Part shown: positions 1-5,058 of the stretch, piece after piece
Position numbering within the stretch: position 1 is the stretch's first letter
Layout of the letters: every line of letters starts with the position of its first letter
From: Actinomycetes bacterium
Lineage (GTDB): Bacteria; Actinomycetota; Actinomycetes; Actinomycetales; Cellulomonadaceae
Length of the DNA: 5,058 nt
Assembly: GCA_023390875.1 (NCBI GenBank)
Contig: JAEWCA010000084.1
Coordinates: 1 to 5,058 of the forward strand
Direction of reading: 5' to 3'
The notes under the pieces: model-generated
Databases searched by the model: none
What the model saw: the letters and a program-made list of their open reading frames with translations, nothing else
What the model was told of the DNA's origin: nothing
Position numbers and translations under genes: made by a program

Positions 1-577
1 GGCGGGCACCGTCCGCGTCGGCGGGCGCCGGCTGCGGCCCGGCTCGGTGGACGACGCCGTCCGCGCGGGCATCGGGCTGTGCCCGGAGGAGCGCAAGAGC
101 CAGGGCCTGCTGCTCGACGAGCCCGTGTACCGGAACATCACGCTGTCCACGTTCGGCCGGACGGCCAGGGCGTCGTTCCTCGACGAGGGCGCCGAACGGT
201 CCGTCGCGCGCGAGCAGATCGACGCGCTCGACGTGCGGCCCGCCGACCCCGAGCGCAGCGCGCGCACGCTCTCCGGCGGCAACCAGCAGAAGGTGCTGCT
301 GGCCCGCTGGCTCGTGCACGGCTGCCGCGTGCTGCTGCTCGACGAGCCCACGCGCGGCGTCGACGTCGGTGCGCGCGCCGAGATCTACGCCCTGGTCGCG
401 GACCTCGCCGCACAGGGTGCCGCCGTGGTGGTCGTCTCGAGCGAGATCCCGGAGGTGCTCGGCCTCGCCGACCGGGTGCTCGTCGTCTCCGAGGGGCGCG
501 TGGTCCACGAGGGCCCCGCGTCCGGCATCGACGAGCACCGCGTGCTCGACCTCGTCATGGAAGGAAGTGCCGCGTGA
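1..577 (+). CDS. CUT2 sugar ABC transporter ATP-binding protein, C-terminal part (5' truncated by window)
   Basis: This is the energising subunit of a ribose/galactose-type (RbsA/MglA-like) sugar importer. It hydrolyses ATP on the cytoplasmic face of the membrane to drive the permease encoded next. The frame is open from base 2 to the TGA at 575-577, giving 191 residues. Proteins of this family are about 500 residues with two fused ABC domains, so roughly the first 300 are missing. What remains is the second nucleotide-binding domain: a PEERKSQGL segment typical of that domain (about residues 28-36), the ABC signature LSGGNQQK (90-97), Walker B VLLLDE (110-115) followed by PTRGVDVG, and SSEIPEVLG (146-154) at the H-loop. 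The usual H-loop histidine is replaced by serine, which is normal for the second domain of this family. The last four bases overlap the permease start, so the two are probably translationally coupled. The family call is firm; the sugar is unknown. Confidence 0.95.
   Translation, partial: AGTVRVGGRRLRPGSVDDAVRAGIGLCPEERKSQGLLLDEPVYRNITLSTFGRTARASFLDEGAERSVAREQIDALDVRPADPERSARTLSGGNQQKVLLARWLVHGCRVLLLDEPTRGVDVGARAEIYALVADLAAQGAAVVVVSSEIPEVLGLADRVLVVSEGRVVHEGPASGIDEHRVLDLVMEGSAA
561..567 (+). promoter_or_regulatory. Ribosome binding site deciding the GTG start of the permease
   Basis: AAGGAAG lies six bases before the GTG at 574, inside the end of the ATPase gene. It supports GTG 574 as the permease start over the long upstream open frame, which only shadows the ATPase gene. 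Confidence 0.75.
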
Positions 578-1632
578 GCGGGATCTTGGGAGATGGGGCA
601 GCTGCGGTGCCGGCCGACGAGTCGGCCCGGATCGAGAAGGCGTCGAGGAGCACCACGACGACGCGCAAGGGGATCCTGCACGGCGCCACCGGGCGCAACC
701 TCGGGCTCGTCATCGCGCTGGTCGCGTTGTGCGTCTTCGGCGTCATCACCGCCGGCGAGCGGTTCGCGAGCATCGACAACCTGCTGACGATCCTGCGCCT
801 CGCGTCGGTGATCGGCGTGCTCAGCATCGGCATGACGTTCGTCATCACGGGCGGCGGCATCGACCTGTCCGTCGGGTCCGTCGTGGGGCTCGCGTCCGTG
901 TGGGCCTCGACCCTCGCGACGCAGACGATGGCGCAGGACACGCACTGGATCGTCATGGTCGGGTGCGCGCTCGCGGTCGGTCTCGGCGCCGGGCTCGTCA
1001 ACGGCGTGCTCATCGCGTACGGCAAGGTCGTCGCGTTCATCGCGACGCTCGCGATGCTCGTCTCGGCCCGCGGCGTCGCGGAGATCATCGCCAACCGGCA
1101 GACGCAGATCGTCAAGGTCCAGGGCTTCCTCGACTTCTTCCGCAGCGACGTCCTCGGCATCCCGATGCTCGTCTGGATCTTCGTCGTCGTCGCGGTGGCC
1201 GGCTGGATCCTGCTCAACCGCACGACGTTCGGCCGTCGCACCATCGCGGTCGGCGGCAACCCCGAGGCGGCCCGTCTCGCGGGCATCAAGGTCAAGCGCC
1301 ACACGATGTACCTGTACGCGCTCTCCGGGCTCGCCGCGGGCATCGGCGGCGTCATGATGCTCGGCCGCACCACGGCCGGCAGCTCGACCAACGGACAGCT
1401 CTACGAGCTCGACGCCATCGCCGCCGTGGTGGTCGGCGGCACGCTGCTCGTCGGCGGTCGCGGCACGATCGTCGGCACCGTCCTGGGCGTCCTCATCTTC
1501 TCGACGCTCACCAACGTGTTCACGCAGAACAACCTGTCCATCTCGGCGCAGGCCGTCGCCAAGGGCGTGATCATCGTCGTCGCCGTGCTGCTCCAGCAGC
1601 GCATCGCCGAGCGCTCCCGCGCAGGGACCTGA
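574..1632 (+). CDS. CUT2 sugar ABC transporter permease
   Basis: This is the membrane channel subunit of the importer, in the RbsC-like branch of the BPD_transp_2 family (usually 310-350 residues); it probably works as a homodimer. The protein has 352 residues from GTG 574. A polar N-terminal extension of about 40 residues, rich in Thr, Arg and Lys, precedes the first membrane helix (about 44-60). Further hydrophobic stretches lie at about 74-92, 97-115, 125-147, 152-170, 196-215, 245-264, 283-312 and 327-341. Family hallmarks are GGGIDLSVGS (93-102), AFIATLAMLVSARG (154-167), the cytoplasmic NPEAARLAGIKVKR loop (229-242) that should contact the ATPase, and ELDAIAAVVVGGT (278-290) followed by GGRGTIVGT. 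It overlaps the ATPase gene by GTGA and is followed after 53 bases by the binding protein. The fold and role are clear; substrate specificity is not visible. Confidence 0.95.
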   Translation: MSGILGDGAAAVPADESARIEKASRSTTTTRKGILHGATGRNLGLVIALVALCVFGVITAGERFASIDNLLTILRLASVIGVLSIGMTFVITGGGIDLSVGSVVGLASVWASTLATQTMAQDTHWIVMVGCALAVGLGAGLVNGVLIAYGKVVAFIATLAMLVSARGVAEIIANRQTQIVKVQGFLDFFRSDVLGIPMLVWIFVVVAVAGWILLNRTTFGRRTIAVGGNPEAARLAGIKVKRHTMYLYALSGLAAGIGGVMMLGRTTAGSSTNGQLYELDAIAAVVVGGTLLVGGRGTIVGTVLGVLIFSTLTNVFTQNNLSISAQAVAKGVIIVVAVLLQQRIAERSRAGT

Positions 1633-1672
1633 CCTCCCCCACCCGCACCAGCCCCCGTTCGACTCATCGATC

Positions 1673-1680
1673 AAGGAGGA
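1673..1680 (+). promoter_or_regulatory. Strong ribosome binding site of the binding-protein gene
   Basis: AAGGAGGA, close to a full anti-16S match, ends five bases before the ATG at 1686. It is the best Shine-Dalgarno in the window. This fits the need for more binding protein than permease or ATPase, and it selects ATG 1686 over the ATG pair at codons 15-16. Confidence 0.85.
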
Positions 1681-1685
1681 TCGTC

Positions 1686-2747
1686 ATGACTTCAGCGTTG
1701 CGTGTCCCGGTGCGTCGGCGCCGCTGGATGATGGCCGGCACCGCCGCGGCCCTCGCGCTCGTCGTCGCCGGCTGCACGTCCAACACCCCGGAGGAGGACA
1801 CCACCGGAGGCGCCGCCCCGGCCGTCGCCGCCACCGGCAACGACGAGCCCGGCGACAAGGTCACCATCGCGTTCTCGGCCCCGGCCGCGGACCACGGCTG
1901 GATCGGCGCCATCACCAAGGGTGCCGTCGCCGAGGCGGCGAAGTACCCGGACGTCGAGCTCGTGCAGGCCGAGGCCACCAACGACGTCAACCTGCAGATC
2001 AGCCAGGTGGAGCAGTTCATCAACGACAAGGTGGACGTCATCGTGCTGCTGCCGTTCGACGGCGCCGCGCTCACCGAGGTCGCCACCAAGGCCATGCAGG
2101 CCGGCATCCCCGTCGTGAACGTGGACCGCGAGTTCTCCGACCCGAACGCCGCCCGCGTCACGGTGCTCGGCGACAACTACGGGATGGGCGTCAGCGCCGG
2201 GAAGTTCATCTGCGACCAGCTCGGCGGCAAGTCCGACGCGAAGGTCGCGGAGATCGCCGGCATCGACTCGCTGCCGCTCACGCAGGACCGCAGCAGGGGC
2301 TTCAAGGACGCGCTCGCGACGTGCGGCCTGACGGTGAGCAACCGGGTCGCCGCCGACTTCACCGTCCAGGGCGGCGAGGCCGCCGCGGCGAACCTGCTGC
2401 AGGCCGCGCCGAAGCTCGACGCGATCTGGAACCACGACGACGACCAGGGCGTCGGCGTCATGGCGGCCATCGAGAACGCCGGACGTGACGAGTTCTTCAT
2501 GGTCGGCGGCGCCGGCTCGAAGAACGTCATGGAGGACATCAAGGCCGACAACACGGTCCTCAAGGCCACGGTCGTCTACCCGTCGACGCAGGCCGCGGAC
2601 GGCATCAAGCTCGCCCGGCTGCTCGCGCAGGGCAAGGCGATGAGCGACCTCGTCGAGGTCGAGGTGCCGCGCACGGTCCAGCTCTACGCGCCCGTCGTGA
2701 CCAAGGAGAACGTGGACCAGTACCTGCCGACGGCGTTCGAGTCCTGA
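1686..2747 (+). CDS. Sugar ABC transporter substrate-binding lipoprotein
   Basis: This extracellular receptor captures the sugar and delivers it to the permease. It is a periplasmic-binding-protein type 1 fold (Peripla_BP_4, RbsB-like). The protein has 353 residues. Its signal peptide has a basic stretch RRRRW (10-14), a hydrophobic core (15-28) and the lipobox VAGC with the lipidated Cys30, so it should be anchored on the outer face of the membrane. A flexible Thr/Glu/Gly/Ala/Pro linker (31-56) leads into the two-lobed domain starting at KVTIAFS (58-64). Family-type motifs are VDVIVLLPFDGAAL (116-129), GIPVVNVDREF (140-150), TQDRSRGFKDAL (199-210), DAIWNHDDDQGVG (245-257) and STQAADG (300-306). 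Two further cysteines, C176 and C213, could form a disulfide (inference). Four consecutive arginines give a weak Tat-like look, but there is no clear consensus. Placing the binding protein after the permease is common in such operons. The ligand cannot be read; RbsB-like proteins bind pentoses, hexoses, polyols or inositol. Confidence 0.95.
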   Translation: MTSALRVPVRRRRWMMAGTAAALALVVAGCTSNTPEEDTTGGAAPAVAATGNDEPGDKVTIAFSAPAADHGWIGAITKGAVAEAAKYPDVELVQAEATNDVNLQISQVEQFINDKVDVIVLLPFDGAALTEVATKAMQAGIPVVNVDREFSDPNAARVTVLGDNYGMGVSAGKFICDQLGGKSDAKVAEIAGIDSLPLTQDRSRGFKDALATCGLTVSNRVAADFTVQGGEAAAANLLQAAPKLDAIWNHDDDQGVGVMAAIENAGRDEFFMVGGAGSKNVMEDIKADNTVLKATVVYPSTQAADGIKLARLLAQGKAMSDLVEVEVPRTVQLYAPVVTKENVDQYLPTAFES

Positions 2748-2760
2748 CCGGCCGCACCAC

Positions 2761-2797
2761 CCGGGCGGGCCGCCCCTCCGCAAGGCGGCCCGCCCGG
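2761..2797 (+). terminator. Perfect 14-bp GC hairpin between binding-protein and dehydrogenase genes
   Basis: CCGGGCGGGCCGCC (2761-2774) is the exact reverse complement of GGCGGCCCGCCCGG (2784-2797), with a nine-base loop CCTCCGCAA. It begins 13 bases after the stop of the binding-protein gene. No T run follows, so it is not a classic intrinsic terminator. Actinobacterial terminators often lack the T run, and hairpins in this position can also protect the upstream mRNA from 3' exonucleases, raising binding-protein expression over the enzymes. It ends 14 bases before the next ribosome binding site, so transcription probably continues at least in part. Confidence 0.75.
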
Positions 2798-2811
2798 CCA
2801 CCGGGCACCCG

Positions 2812-2817
2812 AAGGAG
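2812..2817 (+). promoter_or_regulatory. Ribosome binding site deciding the GTG start of the dehydrogenase
   Basis: AAGGAG lies five bases before GTG 2823. The first ATG in frame (codon 12) sits inside the dinucleotide-binding motif, so GTG 2823 must be the start. Confidence 0.85.
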
Positions 2818-2822
2818 CACCC

Positions 2823-4010
2823 GTGACCTCTGATCAGCGACGCCTCGGCGTGGGAATGGTCGGCTACGCCTTCATGGGCGTGGCGCACTCCCAGGCCTGG
2901 CGCACGGCCCCCCGGTTCTTCGACCTGCCGCTGACCCCGGACATGACGGTGGTCGCGGGCCGGGACCCCGACGCCGTCCGGGCCGCCGCCGACCGCCTCG
3001 GCTGGCGCGACGTCGAGACGGACTGGAAGGCGCTCGTCGCCCGCGACGACGTCGACCTCGTCGACATCTGCACGCCCGGCGACACGCACGCCGACATCGC
3101 CCTCGCGGCGCTCGCGGCCGGCAAGCACGTGCTGTGCGAGAAGCCGCTCGCCAACTCGGTCGCCGAGGCGGAGGCGATGGTCGCCGCGGCGGCCGCCGCC
3201 GACGGGTTCGCGATGGTCGGCTTCACCTACCGCCGGGTCCCCGCGATCCAGCTCGCACGCTCGCTCGTCGAGCAGGGGCGCATCGGGACCGTGCGGCACG
3301 TGCGCGCGCAGTACCTGCAGGACTGGATCGCCGACCCGCAGGTGCCGCTGTCGTGGCGGCTCGACAAGCAGAAGGCCGGGTCGGGCGCGCTCGGGGACAT
3401 CGGCGCGCACGTCGTCGACCTCGCGCAGTTCGTGACCGGCGAGACGCTCACGGGCGTGTCGGCGGTCCTCGAGACGTTCGTGAAGGAGCGCCCGGTGGCC
3501 GACGCGTCCAGCGGGCTGTCGGGCACGGGCTCGACGTCCGGCGCGACGGGACCGGTGACGGTCGACGACGCCGCGGTGTTCCTCGCCAGGCTGTCCGGGG
3601 GAGGGCTCGCGACGTTCGAGGCCACCCGGTTCGCGTCGGGCCGCAAGAACGCGATCCGCCTGGAGATCAACGGCTCGGCGGGCTCGCTCGCGTTCGACTT
3701 CGAGGACATGAACGTCCTGCACTACTTCGACGCGTCGCAGCCCGCGTGGGAGGCGGGGTTCCGGCGCATCGTCGTCACCGAGCCCGACCACGCGTACGTC
3801 GGGGCGTGGTGGCCGCCCGGGCACGGACTCGGGTACGAGCACGCGTTCACGCACCAGGTCGTGGACCTCGTCGACGCGCTCGCCGCGCACCGCCAGCCCA
3901 CCCCGAGCTTCGCCGACGGCCTGCAGGTGCAGCGCGTGCTCGACGCCGTCGAGCGCTCGGCCGCCGACGACAGCCGCTGGACCCCCCTCGAGCAAGGAGA
4001 GTCGCGATGA
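2823..4010 (+). CDS. Gfo/Idh/MocA-family NAD(P)-dependent sugar dehydrogenase, possibly LgdA-like
   Basis: This is a probable cytoplasmic dehydrogenase that oxidises a hydroxyl of a sugar, anhydrosugar, glycoside or cyclitol to a ketone with NAD(P). It has 395 residues from GTG, at the long end for a family of about 330-400. The N-terminal Rossmann domain (about 7-125) opens with [15 protein letters not shown] (9-23), has [10 protein letters not shown] (81-90), and carries the conserved EKP (106-108), whose Lys107 is the expected catalytic lysine. The C-terminal alpha/beta domain has FTYRR (134-138), YLQDW (164-168), SWRL (177-180) and [15 protein letters not shown] (185-199), where Asp192 and His196 match the family catalytic Asp and His. 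A Ser/Gly/Thr-rich loop (226-243) is inserted before VDDAAVF. The motifs [14 protein letters not shown] and PSFADG recall levoglucosan dehydrogenase from Arthrobacter-type bacteria, but this is from memory. It shares an ATGA overlap with the next gene, so the two products probably act in sequence. Inositol or other polyol dehydrogenase activity is an alternative. Confidence 0.9.
   Translation: MTSDQRRLGVGMVGYAFMGVAHSQAWRTAPRFFDLPLTPDMTVVAGRDPDAVRAAADRLGWRDVETDWKALVARDDVDLVDICTPGDTHADIALAALAAGKHVLCEKPLANSVAEAEAMVAAAAAADGFAMVGFTYRRVPAIQLARSLVEQGRIGTVRHVRAQYLQDWIADPQVPLSWRLDKQKAGSGALGDIGAHVVDLAQFVTGETLTGVSAVLETFVKERPVADASSGLSGTGSTSGATGPVTVDDAAVFLARLSGGGLATFEATRFASGRKNAIRLEINGSAGSLAFDFEDMNVLHYFDASQPAWEAGFRRIVVTEPDHAYVGAWWPPGHGLGYEHAFTHQVVDLVDALAAHRQPTPSFADGLQVQRVLDAVERSAADDSRWTPLEQGESR
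3994..4000 (+). promoter_or_regulatory. Ribosome binding site of the isomerase gene
   Basis: AAGGAGA lies in the end of the dehydrogenase gene, six bases before ATG 4007. It fixes the ATG within the ATGA overlap as the start and points to coupled translation. Confidence 0.8.
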
Positions 4011-5008
4011 CCCGTCCCGTCACGCTGTTCACCGGCCAGTGGGCCGACCTGCCGTTCGAGGAGGTGGCCAGGCTCGCCGGCGAGTGGGGGTACGACGGCC
4101 TCGAGATCGCGTGCTGGGGCGACCACCTCGACCCGTGGCGCTGGGACGACGAGGAGTACGTGCAGGGCAGGCTCGCCGTGCTGGAGAAGCACGGACTCCA
4201 GGTCTGGGCGATCTCCAACCACCTCAAGGGCCAGGCGGTCTGCGACGACCCGATCGACCAGCGGCACCGCGACATCCTGTCCGACCGCGTGTGGGGCGAC
4301 GGCGACCCCGAGGGCGTCCGGCAGCGGGCCGCCGAGGAGATGAAGAACACCGCCCGACTGGCCGCGAAGCTCGGCGTGAAGACGGTCGTCGGGTTCACCG
4401 GGTCGAGCATCTGGAAGTACGTCGCGATGTTCCCGCCGGTCTCCCAGGAGGCCGTCGACGCCGGCTACCAGGACTTCGCCGACCGCTGGAACCCGATCCT
4501 CGACGTGTTCGACGAGGTCGGCGTCCGGTTCGCGCACGAGGTGCACCCCAGCGAGATCGCGTACGACTGGTGGACCTGCGTGCGGACCCTGGAGGCGATC
4601 GGCCACCGGGAGGCGTTCGGCCTCAACTGGGACCCGAGCCACTTCGTCTGGCAGCAGCTCGACCCGGTCGACTTCATCCTCGAGTTCCGCGACCGGATCT
4701 ACCACGTGGACTGCAAGGACGTGAAGCTGCGCCTCGGCAACGGCCGCAACGGCCGGCTCGGCTCGCACCTGCCGTGGGCGGACCTGCGCCGGGGCTGGGA
4801 CTTCGTGTCGACCGGGCGGGGGGACGTGCCGTGGGAGGCCTCGTTCCGGGCGCTGAACTCGATCGGGTACGACGGGCCGATCTCGGTCGAGTGGGAGGAC
4901 GCCGGCATGGACCGCCTGCTCGGAGCGCCGGAGGCGCTCGACTTCGTGCGACGCAACGCGTTCGACCCGCCGTCGGCGGCGTTCGACGCGGCGTTCAGCA
5001 CGCGCTGA
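4007..5008 (+). CDS. TIM-barrel sugar isomerase/epimerase/lyase (AP endonuclease 2 family)
   Basis: This is a probable divalent-metal enzyme that isomerises, epimerises, dehydrates or beta-eliminates a keto-sugar or cyclitol. It belongs to the xylose-isomerase-like TIM barrel family (PF01261) that includes IolE, IolI and 3-keto-glycoside eliminases. The protein has 333 residues, at the long end for the family (about 260-340). The barrel begins with [20 protein letters not shown] (5-24) and [13 protein letters not shown] (28-40). Expected metal ligands are Glu178 in HEVHP (177-181), Asp209 in NWDPSH (207-212), His233 in YHVDCKD (232-238) and Glu295 in SVEWED (293-298), so the site is complete. 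The segment about 75-105 and the loop 241-275 ([20 protein letters not shown]) are the likely substrate-shaping parts. The start overlaps the dehydrogenase stop by ATGA, the strongest sign that this enzyme works on the product of that dehydrogenase. The name 'sugar phosphate isomerase' often given to such proteins is unproven, since no phosphate step is encoded here. Confidence 0.9.
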   Translation: MTRPVTLFTGQWADLPFEEVARLAGEWGYDGLEIACWGDHLDPWRWDDEEYVQGRLAVLEKHGLQVWAISNHLKGQAVCDDPIDQRHRDILSDRVWGDGDPEGVRQRAAEEMKNTARLAAKLGVKTVVGFTGSSIWKYVAMFPPVSQEAVDAGYQDFADRWNPILDVFDEVGVRFAHEVHPSEIAYDWWTCVRTLEAIGHREAFGLNWDPSHFVWQQLDPVDFILEFRDRIYHVDCKDVKLRLGNGRNGRLGSHLPWADLRRGWDFVSTGRGDVPWEASFRALNSIGYDGPISVEWEDAGMDRLLGAPEALDFVRRNAFDPPSAAFDAAFSTR

Positions 5009-5028
5009 CCCGGGGCACGGGGAGGGCG

Positions 5029-5058
5029 GCACCGGGACGACGAGGGGCGTCCCGGTGC
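5029..5058 (+). terminator. Probable operon terminator hairpin (reaches window edge)
   Basis: GCACCGGGACG (5029-5039) pairs perfectly with CGTCCCGGTGC (5048-5058) around an eight-base loop ACGAGGGG. It lies 20 bases after the last stop codon. The 3' arm ends at the last base of the window, so any extension of the stem and any T run cannot be seen. Position and symmetry suit a rho-independent terminator closing the operon. Confidence 0.7.

Noticed and set aside
79..573. Upstream in-frame extension of the permease
   Set aside because: This is the ATPase gene read in another frame (Arg/Ala-rich). The ribosome binding site at 561-567 and the family length place the start at 574.
497..577. Degenerate ATPase because the H-loop histidine is missing
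   Set aside because: Serine at this position is the normal state of the second nucleotide-binding domain in RbsA/MglA-type ATPases.
385..1674. Other long minus-strand and alternate-frame open frames over the ATPase and permease
   Set aside because: They are low-complexity composition artefacts overlapping clear family members, with no supporting start signals.
1633..1685. Possible promoter or operator before the binding-protein gene (TTCGAC, and the ATCGAT palindrome at 1666-1671)
   Set aside because: No matching -10 hexamer lies at a proper distance before the start codon, and a six-base palindrome is expected by chance. The gap holds only the ribosome binding site with confidence.
1713..1731. 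Twin-arginine (Tat) export signal in the binding protein
   Set aside because: There is a run of four arginines, but the consensus after the pair is poor and a standard lipobox signal peptide explains the sequence.
1692..3995. A 767-codon open frame on the minus strand across the binding-protein and dehydrogenase genes
   Set aside because: Its translation is an Arg/Asp/Val/Gly-rich string with no domain, as expected from the antisense of GC-rich codons. The + strand genes have recognisable families, ribosome binding sites and clean junctions.

Overview
The window looks like part of a chromosome from a high-GC actinobacterium. Third codon positions are almost all G or C, start codons include GTG, ribosome binding sites are strong AAGGAG types, and the binding protein is a lipoprotein. 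The protein sequences resemble those of Cellulomonas-like or related Micrococcales soil bacteria, but that placement is an impression from composition and style, not a search result.

All five genes are on the + strand and read as one carbohydrate uptake and catabolism operon. Bases 1-577 are the 3' end of a ribose/galactose-type (CUT2) sugar ABC importer ATPase, and its start lies outside the window. The permease (574-1632) overlaps it by four bases (GTGA). After a 53-base gap comes the lipoprotein sugar-binding protein (1686-2747). A 75-base gap then carries a perfect 14-bp GC-rich hairpin. It is followed by a Gfo/Idh/MocA-family NAD(P)-dependent dehydrogenase (2823-4010) and, overlapping by ATGA, a TIM-barrel sugar isomerase/epimerase/lyase of the AP-endonuclease-2 fold family (4007-5008). 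A second perfect hairpin (5029-5058) runs to the edge of the window and probably ends the operon.

The importer would bring in a monosaccharide, cyclitol or small glycoside unphosphorylated. The dehydrogenase would oxidise a ring hydroxyl, and the TIM-barrel enzyme would then isomerise, epimerise, dehydrate or beta-eliminate the keto-sugar. The dehydrogenase resembles, from memory, the levoglucosan dehydrogenase (LgdA) type, so a 3-oxidation/elimination route for an anhydrosugar or glycoside is the most specific hypothesis I can offer. The true substrate cannot be read from the sequence.

I found no mobile element, CRISPR array, RNA gene or clearly novel system. The points most worth checking are the substrate of the dehydrogenase-isomerase pair and the hairpin that splits transport genes from enzyme genes.
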